Source: Psychromonas sp. SP041 (GTDB taxonomy: Bacteria > Pseudomonadota > Gammaproteobacteria > Enterobacterales > Psychromonadaceae). Taken from it: 64,000 nucleotides of DNA. Where the stretch lies: assembly GCF_000470315.2 (NCBI RefSeq), contig NZ_CBRF02000018.1, forward strand, positions 1-64,000. The letters run 5' to 3'. The notes beneath the pieces were generated by a model. The model saw only the letters and a list, made by a program, of their open reading frames with translations. It was not told the origin of the DNA and ran no database searches. The translations under genes were made by a program, and so were the position numbers. Shown here piece after piece: positions 27,464 through 37,152 of the stretch. Every line of letters begins with the position of its first letter. The stretch's first letter is position 1.

Positions 27464-28036
27464 ATGGACAAAAATATAGAGTTCGAGAATTCGGTTAAAA
27501 AAATGCTTGAACATGTAGGTGAAGATCCAACGAGAGAAGGTCTAATAGACACCCCTTCTCGAGTAAGAAAAGCCTTTGAATTTATGTGTGGCGGTTATAC
27601 TCAAGATCCAAAAGAAATTCTTCAAAAAGCGCTGTTCACTTCTACTAATGATGAAATGGTTGTTATCAAAGACATCGAGTTTTATTCTCAATGTGAGCAT
27701 CACATGTTGCCAATTATTGGCAAAGTACACGTCGCTTATATCCCTAATGGTAAGGTTGTAGGCCTATCTAAAATACCTAGAGTCATCGACGTATTTGCTA
27801 GGCGCCTACAGATTCAAGAACAACTGACTGAGCAGATTTGTGATGCATTAAATGAACATCTACAGCCTAAAGGTGTTGCTGTAATGATTGATGCAAGACA
27901 CATGTGTATGGAGATGCGTGGTGTTCAAAAAATCTGTTCAACGACAGTCACTTCTGCATTGAGAGGTTTATTTAAATCGAATAAAAAGACTAAAGATGAA
28001 TTCTTATCAATTGTGTCGTCTTCTTTAAGAAAATAA
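27464..28036 (+). CDS. folE: GTP cyclohydrolase I
   Basis: Converts GTP to dihydroneopterin triphosphate, the first step of tetrahydrofolate synthesis. Zinc ligands are seen in SQCEHH near residue 76 and in HMCMEMRGV near 146. VGLSKIPR, a conserved substrate-binding segment, is also present. The length of 190 residues is short but within the family. AAAGGAAAC lies before the ATG. It is a single gene with its own terminator. Confidence 0.95.
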   Translation: MDKNIEFENSVKKMLEHVGEDPTREGLIDTPSRVRKAFEFMCGGYTQDPKEILQKALFTSTNDEMVVIKDIEFYSQCEHHMLPIIGKVHVAYIPNGKVVGLSKIPRVIDVFARRLQIQEQLTEQICDALNEHLQPKGVAVMIDARHMCMEMRGVQKICSTTVTSALRGLFKSNKKTKDEFLSIVSSSLRK

Positions 28037-28103
28037 GCTTTTTAATAAGCAATGGTAAGCCCTTTTTTTAATGTAAAGTCTGATTTACCTATAAAATAAA
28101 TAC

Positions 28104-28133
28104 AAAAAAGCCTGATATTAATCAGGCTTTTTA
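28104..28133 (+). terminator. folE terminator (bidirectional)
   Basis: AAAAAGCCTGAT/ATCAGGCTTTTT, with A and T runs on either side, lies between the convergent folE and outer-membrane protein genes. Confidence 0.9.
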
Positions 28134-28182
28134 TTCGCTTAAAACAAGTGTTTCAGCTAGCACTTTACATCAGTACGAAATA

Positions 28183-28896
28183 TTAGAATGCAAAAGTTAC
28201 ATTTGCAGTAAATTCTTCATCGTCATTCGCGCTAACACTAAAACCAAACGTATCAGATAATTGAACACCTGCGTCTATCGTTGCTTCCCATTCGTTAAGG
28301 TCAGCACCTTTAAAACCATGTGCATAGCTTGGCGTAATACCAACCCAATACATACGATTAAATGTATACCGTGTCGTCGCATCAAATTTAACATAGGTAG
28401 TGTCTTCGATATCACCATCCCACAAATAACCAACACTCACTTTCGGGTAAAAGTTAAGATGATTATCCATAAAAGCAAGCTTGGCAAAGAAGCCAATAGA
28501 GGTATCATTTACATCATCGAAATCATTACCATCAGCACGGATATCTTCACTCCAACTACTATCAAAAGTAACACCTGAATTAGACTTTGCATTTAATAAT
28601 AAGTAGTTTACTTCATAAAAATCTAAATCATGTTTAGCTGCAACAGTAAAACGATGTTTATAAACACCACTTAAATAACCACCGTAAGATGCAGATAAGT
28701 CAATACCTTCAGTACCACCACCAATCGTCGCACTAGAATAAACAGCGGTTGGGTCACTCATATCCACCCATGGCTGCTCTGTCCCATCTGCTGCTAATGC
28801 AGCAAAAGAAGATAAGCCAACAAATGTGCCAACCGTCGCTTTTAAGGCGCAGCTTTTTAAGACACTATTTTTTAAGGTATAGTTTTTTAAGATCAT
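28183..28896 (-). CDS. Outer-membrane beta-barrel protein with pentapeptide-repeat leader
   Basis: Alternating hydrophobic strands through the mature part and a terminal Phe (NVTFAF) mark an outer-membrane beta-barrel of about 200 residues. The signal peptide has its hydrophobic core and cleavage site in ATVGTFVGLSSFAALAAD. Ahead of it lies an extra segment of four five-residue repeats starting with Leu-Lys (LKNYT, LKNSV, LKSCA, LKATV), each encoded by a similar 15-base unit. AGAG precedes the ATG. It starts 12 bases after the tyrS stop and is probably read through from it. Confidence 0.75.
   Translation of the reverse strand: MILKNYTLKNSVLKSCALKATVGTFVGLSSFAALAADGTEQPWVDMSDPTAVYSSATIGGGTEGIDLSASYGGYLSGVYKHRFTVAAKHDLDFYEVNYLLLNAKSNSGVTFDSSWSEDIRADGNDFDDVNDTSIGFFAKLAFMDNHLNFYPKVSVGYLWDGDIEDTTYVKFDATTRYTFNRMYWVGITPSYAHGFKGADLNEWEATIDAGVQLSDTFGFSVSANDDEEFTANVTFAF
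28831..28890 (-). repeat. 15-bp tandem repeat in a signal peptide
   Basis: Four successive units, each beginning TTAAAA on the minus strand, encode the Leu-Lys-x-x-x repeats at residues 3-22 of the outer-membrane protein. The second and third bases of each codon vary, so the repeat is old or under selection for basic hydrophobic pattern. Confidence 0.75.
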
Positions 28897-28908
28897 ACGA
28901 ATTCTCTT

Positions 28909-30180
28909 TTATTTCCAAATAAATAGATTAAATAAACGCTTACCACGTTTAATTAATGTGTAACGTGAGAATAATGCATCTATTTTTTGAATAGTTGCTT
29001 CAGTATCAGTGACTTTGTCTCCATTCACCATCACAGCACCATTATTTACAAATTCTCGAGCCATTTTATTCGATGCAGCTAATTCGCAACTCGTTAATAA
29101 CTCAACAATAGAAGCACTTTCAGTGTCAACATCAGTAGCAGGAAGTCCATCTTGCGCTAACTGAGCTAAATCAGACTCGCTTAAACTACTTAAGTTCCCA
29201 GAAAATAATGCTTCAGTAATACGTTCTGCTGATGCTAACCCTTCCTCACCGTGCACTAAACGTGTTACTTCACGTGCTAAAATAGCTTGTCCTTGTGGAC
29301 GCCCTTTAATGGTTTTATCTTTTTCTTCAATTTCTGCAATTTCTTCAATAGATAAGAAAGTGAAGTAACGTAAGAATTTATAAACATCTGCATCTAATGT
29401 TGTGATCCAGAATTGGAAGAAAGCGTAAGGCGATGTTTTAGTTGGGTCTAACCAAATTGTACCTGACTCGGTTTTACCAAATTTAGTCCCATCAGCTTTA
29501 GTTACCAACGGCATCGTAATACCAAATACTTTTTCTTGATTCATACGGCGTGTTAAATCGATACCACCCGTGATGTTCCCCCATTGATCAGAACCACCAA
29601 TTTGTAGCGTACAGGCTTTTTCTTTATTTAACGCAGCAAAATCATAAGATTGTAATAACATGTAACTGAACTCAGTAAACGAAATACCAGCACCTTCACG
29701 GTCGATACGTTGTTTAACGGATTCTTTTTGGATCATAGCATTCACACTAAAGTGCTTACCTACATCACGTAAGAACGAGATGCTATCCATTTTACTAATC
29801 CAATCTAAATTATTAACAACTTCGGCAGCATTGTCTTTTTCACCAAATTCAATAAACGCACTAACTTGCTTTTTAATTGAGTCTACCCAATTTCCGACAA
29901 TTTCATCACTGTTTAATTTACGTTCAGCGGCTTTAAAACTTGGGTCACCAATTAAACCTGTTGCTCCGCCCACTAATGCTAACGGCTTATGGCCCGCTTC
30001 TTGAAAACGCTTAAGAATCAATAAAGGCACTAGGCTACCAATGTGTAAACTATCAGCAGTAGGATCAAAACCACAATACAAAGTACGGCTCGCACTAGAT
30101 AAATGTTCATGTAGTTCTTCATCTGCGGTTGTTTGGGCAATTAGGCCACGCGCTTTTAAATCTTCGAGTAAGGCATTCAT
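28909..30180 (-). CDS. tyrS: Tyrosyl-tRNA synthetase
   Basis: Charges tRNA-Tyr. Class I signatures: HIGS near residue 46 and KFGKT near 235. The C-terminal S4 RNA-binding domain covers about the last 70 residues. The length of 423 residues matches E. coli TyrS. AGGAAAAAG before the ATG supports the start. Confidence 0.97.
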   Translation of the reverse strand: MNALLEDLKARGLIAQTTADEELHEHLSSASRTLYCGFDPTADSLHIGSLVPLLILKRFQEAGHKPLALVGGATGLIGDPSFKAAERKLNSDEIVGNWVDSIKKQVSAFIEFGEKDNAAEVVNNLDWISKMDSISFLRDVGKHFSVNAMIQKESVKQRIDREGAGISFTEFSYMLLQSYDFAALNKEKACTLQIGGSDQWGNITGGIDLTRRMNQEKVFGITMPLVTKADGTKFGKTESGTIWLDPTKTSPYAFFQFWITTLDADVYKFLRYFTFLSIEEIAEIEEKDKTIKGRPQGQAILAREVTRLVHGEEGLASAERITEALFSGNLSSLSESDLAQLAQDGLPATDVDTESASIVELLTSCELAASNKMAREFVNNGAVMVNGDKVTDTEATIQKIDALFSRYTLIKRGKRLFNLFIWK

Positions 30181-30320
30181 TTACTTTTTCCTAGTTTGCT
30201 AGCAATATTAATTACACTGGATTTTACACAGTTACTTGCCACAAAAAAACCTTAGAGTGAAGATATCGCAAACAATATGTTAGCATTACATCTTTATTGA
30301 TATAACAAAGAGAAAATTAC

Positions 30321-31016
30321 ATGAAAATAGGCATTATTGGAGCAATGGATGAAGAAGTTAGCATCCTAAAATCGGCAATGAATAACGTAACAACAACTAG
30401 CATTGCAGGTTGTGAGTTTTACCAAGGTGACCTTAACGGCAAACAAGTTATTTTAACAAAATCAGGTATTGGTAAAGTAGCAGCAGCCGTCGCAACGACT
30501 TTATTGTTAGAAAAGTTCTCTCCTGACACAATCATTAACACGGGTTCAGCCGGTGGTTATGATAAAAACTTAAATGTTGGAGATATTGTTATTTCAACAG
30601 AAGTAAGATTTCACGATGTAGATTTAACGGCTTTTGGTTATGAAATTGGTCAAATGGCACAATTACCGCCCGCTTTTGCAGCAACGCCTTCATTAATTGA
30701 TATTGCTGAACAGGCTGCACAAACATTACCAGGCTTGAACATCATCAAAGGCCTTATTTGTACTGGTGACATCTTCATGGCTGATCCAGTAAAAGCAGAA
30801 GTAGCGCGTACTAACTTCCCAACCATGGCGGCTTGTGAAATGGAAGCTGCTGCGATTGCACAGGTTTGTTTCCAATTTTCAGTCCCGTTTGTAATTATTC
30901 GCTCACTGTCTGACATTGCAGGTAAAAAATCAGAGCTTTCTTTTGAAGAGTTCTTACCTGTTGCCGCTAAAAATGCCTCTACCTTAGTGGAAGCGATTGT
31001 AGATAGAATCAATTAA
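30321..31016 (+). CDS. mtnN: 5'-methylthioadenosine/S-adenosylhomocysteine nucleosidase
   Basis: Hydrolyses methylthioadenosine and S-adenosylhomocysteine, recycling SAM by-products and feeding autoinducer-2 synthesis. Family features seen: MKIGIIGAMDEEV at the start, INTGSAGG, and CEMEAAAIAQVC plus IRSLSDIA in the C-terminal half. The length of 231 residues is typical. Its stop overlaps the next start by one base (TAATG), so it forms an operon with the CbiB-like gene. Confidence 0.96.
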   Translation: MKIGIIGAMDEEVSILKSAMNNVTTTSIAGCEFYQGDLNGKQVILTKSGIGKVAAAVATTLLLEKFSPDTIINTGSAGGYDKNLNVGDIVISTEVRFHDVDLTAFGYEIGQMAQLPPAFAATPSLIDIAEQAAQTLPGLNIIKGLICTGDIFMADPVKAEVARTNFPTMAACEMEAAAIAQVCFQFSVPFVIIRSLSDIAGKKSELSFEEFLPVAAKNASTLVEAIVDRIN

Positions 31017-31990
31017 TGCAGGACACATTAGCATTAATGGAACAACACAGCGTTTATTTCAGCTTTATGTTTGCTGCGCTGTGTTCGTTTTGTTTCTCAT
31101 TACCTAAAGATCTTAATCCCCTTTCCGCTTTTTCACTTATTTTCAAACAAATAGCGGTTAAAGTTAACCTGCCGGAACGCAGTGACGGATATAAACGATT
31201 AGCTAGTTTACTCGCCTTTTTATTAATCTATTTTCCCATCGTCTTAATCATCAGCCAATTATATGTAGTGGCGTTTAAACCTTTTGTGATTGATATCGTA
31301 GTGATGTATAGCTTATTGTCTTGGCACGACAAAATGAACGTCTACAAGCAAATTAATAGTGACCTACGACATAATAGTTTGGCTACGGCAAAGTTATTCT
31401 TATCACCACTCACATTACGTGAAACAAAACCGTTATCTTTATTAGGCACCAATAAAGCGACCATTGAATCTCTAGTATTACATTTAACAAATGGATGGTT
31501 TGCGGTTATTTTTTGGTATCTAGTCAGTGGCCTTTATGGTGCTTTGTTTTATCAACTAATGCATATTTGTACACAACAATGGAATTGTAAATTGCCACTG
31601 TATAAAGTTTTTGGTCAACTACCCTCTTTCATTACCAGACTACTTCAATTACCTGTACATATACTCGTTAGCTTTACATTTTCTTTGTACGATAAACCGA
31701 TCAAGCATCTCTTTAAAAAATTCAAGCAAAGCGTTGATTGGCATCACTTCTCTTCAGGTTTATTACTAAGTAGTTTTGCATTAAGCATTCAAACACAACT
31801 TGGTGGTGTTCGCTTATATGAATCAGAGAAAGTCACCTATGCCAGCATTGGTATTGATAGCCAACCAACGGCGGATAAAGTCAGTTTAGCTATTCAACGC
31901 TTAGGGTTAAGTGCTTGGTTTTGGTTAATTTGTATTAGCCTCTACGAATTTTTCCCGCAGATTGTTGCTTATTTTAATGGCAGTTATTAA
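31016..31990 (+). CDS. CbiB/CobD-like membrane protein
   Basis: Polytopic membrane protein resembling adenosylcobinamide-phosphate synthase (CbiB/CobD), which attaches aminopropanol to the corrin ring. Hydrophobic segments cover about residues 15-30, 65-105, 165-185 and 295-320. The GVRLYE segment and the order of segments fit the family. The similarity is divergent, and Vibrionaceae carry the same gene after mtnN. With cobU nearby, it suggests cobinamide salvage rather than complete B12 synthesis. Confidence 0.72.
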   Translation: MQDTLALMEQHSVYFSFMFAALCSFCFSLPKDLNPLSAFSLIFKQIAVKVNLPERSDGYKRLASLLAFLLIYFPIVLIISQLYVVAFKPFVIDIVVMYSLLSWHDKMNVYKQINSDLRHNSLATAKLFLSPLTLRETKPLSLLGTNKATIESLVLHLTNGWFAVIFWYLVSGLYGALFYQLMHICTQQWNCKLPLYKVFGQLPSFITRLLQLPVHILVSFTFSLYDKPIKHLFKKFKQSVDWHHFSSGLLLSSFALSIQTQLGGVRLYESEKVTYASIGIDSQPTADKVSLAIQRLGLSAWFWLICISLYEFFPQIVAYFNGSY

Positions 31991-32091
31991 GTCCTTGTTT
32001 TGTAATAAGTACTTTTCTAGTAACAGAAGAGACTGTTAATGTCGTTAAATAGATAAGCGATTTTCAAAGAAACAGCTCGCATTTATGACTG

Positions 32092-32281
32092 AATTCAAGC
32101 AGTAATACCGATTACATTAAATAAGTGATCTAAATTTTGCGCTGGAAAAATAATTTAGTTTAAGGCGTAAATTGAGCTAAATGGTTGTTCCATTTACGAA
32201 ATTTACAACGAAGAAATAAGTTATTTTAACCAGTAAAATAGATCAGTTAATTAGTGTGATTGGTATAAATTCAAGCAGTAA
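32092..32281. mobile_element. MITE-like element with 14-bp direct repeats
   Basis: Identical 14-base words AATTCAAGCAGTAA at 32092-32105 and 32268-32281 flank a 162-base non-coding segment. Its ends are imperfect inverted repeats of about 27 bases (32105-32131 and 32240-32266, both with ATACC and GATC). This layout fits a miniature inverted-repeat element with a target duplication, although 14 bases is long for one. No transposase is encoded. Confidence 0.6.
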
Positions 32282-32402
32282 GAACACGCCCACTTTTATT
32301 AATTAAATTGAAGCACTAATCGCTAACAAATGTATTTGGCTAACTCGAACCAGCGAACACTAATCAATAACCTCATTGAATCACTGTCTAAAAACAGCAA
32401 TA

Positions 32403-32439
32403 AAAAAGCCCTTATCTGACAACAGATAAGGGCTTTTTA
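32403..32439 (-). terminator. Terminator of fklB (bidirectional)
   Basis: AAAAAGCCCTTATCTG and its complement form a long perfect stem with loop ACAA and flanking A and T runs, 40 bases beyond the fklB stop. Confidence 0.92.
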
Positions 32440-32478
32440 ACTCATTAAGTAACAAAACTTAACGTCGTTAGAATTAAA

Positions 32479-33093
32479 TTATTTAATTGCTAATAATTCA
32501 ACTTCAAATACTAATGTAGCGTGTGGGCCGATTGCAGCACCTGCGCCACGCTCTCCGTATGCAAGATCTGCAGGGATAGCTAATTTCATTTTTCCGCCTG
32601 GAGACATTAGTTGTAATGCTTCAGTCCAACCAGCAATAACGCCACCAACTGGGAATTCAGCAGGTTGACCACGTTCAACTGAACTGTCAAATACTGTACC
32701 GTCGATTAAAGAACCGTGGTAATGAACACTTACTGTAGATTCAGCAGTTGGTTTTTCGCCTTCGCCTTCTGCAACTACTTCATATTGAAGACCAGATGCA
32801 GTAACCGTAACGCCTTCTTTCTTAGCGTTTTCAGCTAGGAATGCTTCACCAGCTGCGCCTAATACTTTAGCTTGCTCTGCAGCAGCTGCTTGCATGCGCT
32901 CAGAAATCACTTGGAAAGCTGCTTGTAGATCTTGTTGAGAAACTTTACTTTCTGCGCCAGCAAAAGCATCAGCAATACCAGCAGAAACAGCTGAGATTTC
33001 TAGACCATCAAAAGGATTAGAAGCAAGTTGCTCACCCATTTGTAAACCGATACCGTAACTTGCTTGTTGCTCTTGAGTAGTATAATCAGACAT
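32479..33093 (-). CDS. fklB: FKBP-type peptidyl-prolyl isomerase (FklB/FKBP22)
   Basis: Speeds proline isomerisation during protein folding. The N-terminal helical dimerisation domain (about residues 1-90) is followed by the FKBP domain with VSVHYHGSLIDGTVFDSSVERGQPAEFPV across residues 120-150, and AYGERGAG and LVFEVELL near the end. There is no signal peptide, in line with cytoplasmic FKBP22. A homologue in Shewanella is cold-induced. AAAAGAGAGAA precedes the start. Confidence 0.92.
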   Translation of the reverse strand: MSDYTTQEQQASYGIGLQMGEQLASNPFDGLEISAVSAGIADAFAGAESKVSQQDLQAAFQVISERMQAAAAEQAKVLGAAGEAFLAENAKKEGVTVTASGLQYEVVAEGEGEKPTAESTVSVHYHGSLIDGTVFDSSVERGQPAEFPVGGVIAGWTEALQLMSPGGKMKLAIPADLAYGERGAGAAIGPHATLVFEVELLAIK

Positions 33094-33346
33094 ATATGTT
33101 CTCTCTTTTTAAGAATTTTTGGGTTTCCCCATCGATGTTAATTAATAATATGGGGAACAAAAATAAGATTTAAAGGGGAAATTTATAAAAAATTAAATTT
33201 TATTTAAAACAAACCTACATACTGCTCAATATCGGCTTAAATCTCTATTTAATATTGAAGTAAAACAAACACTTTGAGATAGGAATGTGTAAGAACACTT
33301 AACTGTTCATGAGAACTTCCATCAAATCAAACAGGTAAAAAGTTAA

Positions 33347-33904
33347 TTATTTAAGTGTTTGCTTGATCCCTGCCGTCACTAAAAATACATGTTCAGATAA
33401 CGCAGCCACTTTTTGGTTTAACTCGCCTAGCTTGTCAGCATAACGTCTTTGTAAAGGTGTTTCACCAATTAAACCACATCCGACTTCACCCGTTACAATA
33501 ATCACATCACATTTAGCTGTCGTTAAAAAAGACAATAAAGAGGCTTGTTGTTGTTCCATTATTGTTAAGTTCTGCTGTAAAGAATTGTCTAAACATAAAT
33601 ACCACCCTACCCAGGTAGAAAGGCATTCAATCAACACAATATTTTCTGAGGAGTTCAATGATTGTAAAACAGATAACAAATCAACCTGTTGGTAATCTAA
33701 TTCATAAGTAGAAATGGGTAACTCAAACTGTGCTTGACGACTTTGCTTATGTTTTTCAATACGTTCAATCGTTTCATCACCAAAAGCAACACTAGTGGCA
33801 ATATAGGCAGGTTTTAAAGAATGAGATTTAACACGTTCAATTAACAACGTTTCTGCAGCGGCACTCTTGCCACTTCGCACACCACCAATAAACAACTGAA
33901 TCAT
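33347..33904 (-). CDS. cobU: Adenosylcobinamide kinase / guanylyltransferase
   Basis: Bifunctional enzyme of the nucleotide-loop assembly of cobalamin. The P-loop GGVRSGKSA is near residue 6, the guanylylated-His region KHKQSRQ follows, and VTGEVGCGLIGETPLQRRYADKLGELNQ covers the C-terminal signature. I start at the ATG at 33904, 7 residues inside a longer frame, because AAGGGTGG precedes it. It lacks cobS/cobT/cobC neighbours here. Confidence 0.92.
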   Translation of the reverse strand: MIQLFIGGVRSGKSAAAETLLIERVKSHSLKPAYIATSVAFGDETIERIEKHKQSRQAQFELPISTYELDYQQVDLLSVLQSLNSSENIVLIECLSTWVGWYLCLDNSLQQNLTIMEQQQASLLSFLTTAKCDVIIVTGEVGCGLIGETPLQRRYADKLGELNQKVAALSEHVFLVTAGIKQTLK

Positions 33905-34090
33905 AACCACCCTTTTTAACATCAACGTAATTTTGAGACTATTTTTTGTCTCATTATTTTAAACTAAGCAACCTATTTTAACTAAACAACCTACTTAAAC
34001 TAAACAATATACTTTCAATTAAATCACGTAGCTTTCAACTAAGTAGCGCAGCATAACAATGACATTAAAAACGACATATAAAAGGATTTA

Positions 34091-34900
34091 TTATTTATTA
34101 ATAAGCCCTTTTCCGCGACCTGTTTTTAGTGCCTTAGCAACATTATTACGTAGGAAATTATCAACAACACCGACGGTTCTTTTCCACTTTTCGCCAGGTC
34201 GACCAGTAAAAGAGGTGACGTGAAAGTACTCTAATCCGTTAGGTGATATTTCAGAGAAATAATAATTTGAAACACAACACCTTGCATTATCAGCAATAAC
34301 AGGGCTCACTGAGTGCCAAGATTTATTATTCGTTTCCATCACAACAAGTCGATTAAATTGTGCAATGATGGTCTCAGGAACAGTCACTTTCGCATCCCAT
34401 AACTCAAAGTTACCGCCATTCTCAAGCATCCACTCTGGCGTTACGTAATACAGTAAATTTAATCTACGATAGCGCTTTCTATTTCCATCATGGCTATTAT
34501 CAATATGCGGATTTAAAAAGTCATTTTTAAACATCATTGAAAGCCCACCAGCATACAAAGTAGGATCACCTTCTAATGCTTTCATACCCACTAACGATGA
34601 TATTTTCTCAACCACCTCAGGTAATTGAAAGGCTTTAGTAATATCACTCAATATAGCAGAGCTATTCGCTAAAGCAGCAAAGGTACTTTTTTGTTCACGG
34701 AAACTTTTACGTTTATGAAAACCATCACCTTCTTTTGGAAAAGCCATATAAATTTCATCAACTAATGCGACAGGTAATAAATTATCAATATAAAAATAAT
34801 TCGTTGAGGTACCTTGATGCGTCGACCATTGTTTCAAAATAGACTCTGTTTGTTGCTCAAGCTGAGTGATGATCAGTTCTTTTATTGCTTCTAATGTCAT
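34091..34900 (-). CDS. 2-oxoglutarate/Fe(II)-dependent oxygenase
   Basis: Prolyl 4-hydroxylase-like double-stranded beta-helix dioxygenase. The iron ligands appear as HID (in NPHIDNSHDG, near residue 133) and the distal His in SWHSVSPV, followed by an Arg (ARCCVSNYYFS) that would bind 2-oxoglutarate. The substrate cannot be told; similar proteins act on cell-surface or ribosomal targets. I use the ATG at 34900; a TTG frame five codons longer is possible. It is a single gene. Confidence 0.82.
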   Translation of the reverse strand: MTLEAIKELIITQLEQQTESILKQWSTHQGTSTNYFYIDNLLPVALVDEIYMAFPKEGDGFHKRKSFREQKSTFAALANSSAILSDITKAFQLPEVVEKISSLVGMKALEGDPTLYAGGLSMMFKNDFLNPHIDNSHDGNRKRYRRLNLLYYVTPEWMLENGGNFELWDAKVTVPETIIAQFNRLVVMETNNKSWHSVSPVIADNARCCVSNYYFSEISPNGLEYFHVTSFTGRPGEKWKRTVGVVDNFLRNNVAKALKTGRGKGLINK

Positions 34901-35068
34901 ACATCGGTATTCCAATAAGGTTTGAATATTAATAAAGCGAGAAATAATGTTAACTAACTTATCACTAACAATGACAATAACAATAGAAATTTAGATTCAA
35001 AAAATAAATCAACACCGTCATTAATAAAAAAGTATATCAGCTACTTTTCCGACACTAATTTCAACAAC

Positions 35069-35578
35069 TTAATTTTCTATTAAGGCTAACATTCTGTCTT
35101 TAGCTTCAACCGTTTCATCGTGGCTTGCAATGGAAACAAAAAATGGATTTATTGTTGTAAAGTTTGCTTTAATGAGAGGAATACAACTAATTAAAATGTC
35201 AGCACTACGCACTCTAACTCGTTCATGAAAAGACTCCTGCAACTCTTCATTTTCAATCGCTTCAACAGCATCCCACATTTGTTGACAAATTTTATCCGTT
35301 ATCGCAACTGAATCAGGGTTAGAACTTTGATCAAAACCATCCCAAGAACCTGTCGCATACTTATCATCTTCATCTAATTCTTGCTCCCCTTCCACCGTTA
35401 GAATCGAAGCTAACCATAAATCACAAGGCTCACCAAGACCTAACCAGTCTTCACTATAACCAAAGCCACTTATCGTATCATCTGTATTGTTACCAATATA
35501 AATAATGTCTTTTTCTATGGCTTCTTTAATTAAAACATCAAAATTTGTTTGTTTAAAAAATAAATCAACGATATCCAT
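35069..35578 (-). CDS. Hypothetical acidic protein, 169 aa
   Basis: Strongly acidic, no signal or membrane segment, with Trp-rich region (EDWLGLG, DLWLAS, GSWDGFD). The start codon directly follows a TTAAGGTAAT-like site. The composition recalls small cytoplasmic immunity-type proteins, but no family was recognised and no toxin is next to it. The 320-base gap downstream of its start (35579-35897) contains nothing identifiable. Confidence 0.6.
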   Translation of the reverse strand: MDIVDLFFKQTNFDVLIKEAIEKDIIYIGNNTDDTISGFGYSEDWLGLGEPCDLWLASILTVEGEQELDEDDKYATGSWDGFDQSSNPDSVAITDKICQQMWDAVEAIENEELQESFHERVRVRSADILISCIPLIKANFTTINPFFVSIASHDETVEAKDRMLALIEN

Positions 35579-35897
35579 TATAAATTACCTTAATATTAAC
35601 TTAATTATTCACAGGCATAACAGTAAATAGCTGAGTTATACTGAGACGAACTATTAAAACGAAAGCCACGTTAATTGACATTTACTTGATATTAAATTAA
35701 TTATTCGTCTCTAATTAAACAATTGGGTAAATAAGATTGAGTAATTGAAATAAATAAGAGCATATTCAGAATTGAAAAAAGATAAGAAAGAGTCTGCAAT
35801 TTAAAGCATAGATATTATGATATAGACTAAACACGCGATGTCTTATGGATGTACGAACAAAGTATTTCAGTTGAACTTATGCTGTTACATCTTCACA

Positions 35898-36257
35898 CTA
35901 TGCATCGGCTTTAAATATAGATAAATTAAGATCTTGCGGTTTACCTAACCAATATGCCATATCAGTATGATCTTTTAAGTTATTACCCGTTACTGCGTGA
36001 ACAAATACTGTTAAACCATTTCGCTCATTCTCAAGCCATGGAATAAGCATATTAAAGTCATTTGAAGTGAAAATTATTTGGCAGCTCCATTTAGGATGTG
36101 GACCTATTTTTCTACGGTGAACTCGCCCCATAGATAATCCAAATAAGTGAGCTGCTTTTTCACATAGCATGGTGGCAAACGTTACAGTCTCTTGCTCAAA
36201 ATAAACATGAGCATGGTACATATCATGATCGTTGACTGGAAATTTATCTACATTCAT
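35898..36257 (-). CDS. DOPA 4,5-dioxygenase family protein
   Basis: Small protein matching the DOPA 4,5-dioxygenase family: YHAHVYFEQ at the N-terminus, GPHPKWSCQIIF in the middle, and VHAVTGNNLKDHTDMAYWLG near the C-terminus. His residues in these motifs would bind the catalytic metal. In fungi and some bacteria the enzyme opens catechol rings; the bacterial role is mostly unknown. The length of 119 residues matches. It stands alone. Confidence 0.88.
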   Translation of the reverse strand: MNVDKFPVNDHDMYHAHVYFEQETVTFATMLCEKAAHLFGLSMGRVHRRKIGPHPKWSCQIIFTSNDFNMLIPWLENERNGLTVFVHAVTGNNLKDHTDMAYWLGKPQDLNLSIFKADA

Positions 36258-36679
36258 TAATTTACCTATTAATACTGTGAATATTATAATCTTAACTAAA
36301 ATATTATCGCGTAGTTGTAGAAGCCACTATTTTCTGTTGTTCATCTAAATGGAAACAAGGTGTAATACTTACACATAATGTCATAAATACAAATGTCGAT
36401 GTTAAAAAATTGAAGAAAGGTAATGTATTCCTTTCAACCCATTGAAGTGGATATTCAGAGGTCTTTCTTGCGTATTTCTTACCGCATTAGACTAAATAAA
36501 ATAGTAAATAAAATAGTAAATAAAAGCGTGTAACAAAGCGCAACCAATCGACTCTCAAGCAAACACAATATAAGTTTGATAAATCATCAATAAAAATAAC
36601 GTTATCACTAAAAAACAAATGACATAGTAGATAAAAATCAATCTAAACTTGATTTACAAAGAGCGACCATCTATGCCCT
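36258..36679. other. Intergenic gap
   Basis: AT-rich, no gene found. It contains a short imperfect tandem (TAAATAAAATAG repeated about two and a half times near 36494-36526). Confidence 0.4.
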
Positions 36680-37087
36680 TTAAACTTTTGGTTCAGGTAA
36701 TACCGGTGGTGTACTATCCATATAAGTCAGAAAATTTGACCATATTTCATGTGTTCTTTGCTTGGTTAATTTAGTTTTACAATTCAAAGACATAACGCCT
36801 CTAATACTGCCGTCTCGCCACATAGTATAAATAGAACTACAATGTGCCTCAATATAGACGCCCCATGCCTGTTGAGCGTTATCAATAGCCGCAATCAACT
36901 CTTTATCGTCGCTATTTCTTTCTTTACTTTTAGCTAAGTAAGCTGTCATTTCGAGTTCTGCTTTGCTCAACTCAACGCCTGCACAGTAATTGATATCCAA
37001 CGTGCTGATCATGTTATTACAATCAATTTCATCGCTCACCGCAAAACTTGAGTAGATGGCAAACATCAAGAAAATAAATTTATTCAT
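36680..37087 (-). CDS. LprI-like lysozyme-inhibitor domain protein
   Basis: Signal peptide (residues 1-18, ending AVS) followed by a DUF1311/LprI domain: ID-C-N(x)n-Y-C near residues 22-37, the EMTAYLAKSKER helix, AQQAWGVYIEAHC and LNCKTKLTKQRTHE. The Cys residues would form disulphides in the periplasm. Members inhibit lysozyme in some species, but many have no tested role. The C-terminus is Pro-rich. It is followed by a small membrane protein gene. Confidence 0.82.
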   Translation of the reverse strand: MNKFIFLMFAIYSSFAVSDEIDCNNMISTLDINYCAGVELSKAELEMTAYLAKSKERNSDDKELIAAIDNAQQAWGVYIEAHCSSIYTMWRDGSIRGVMSLNCKTKLTKQRTHEIWSNFLTYMDSTPPVLPEPKV

Positions 37088-37152
37088 TTAAACCTCGTAT
37101 TAATTTACAAGCGACATACTTCGGAAAATATCCCAAGCTTCTTTTGATTTAC

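Noticed and set aside
27272-27514. 80-codon minus frame upstream of folE
   Set aside because: Overlaps the folE start on the other strand and the folE frame is strongly supported.
35069-35578. Immunity protein of a contact-dependent toxin
   Set aside because: The acidic composition suggested it, but there is no polymorphic toxin or Rhs/CdiA fragment nearby and no family motif was recognised.
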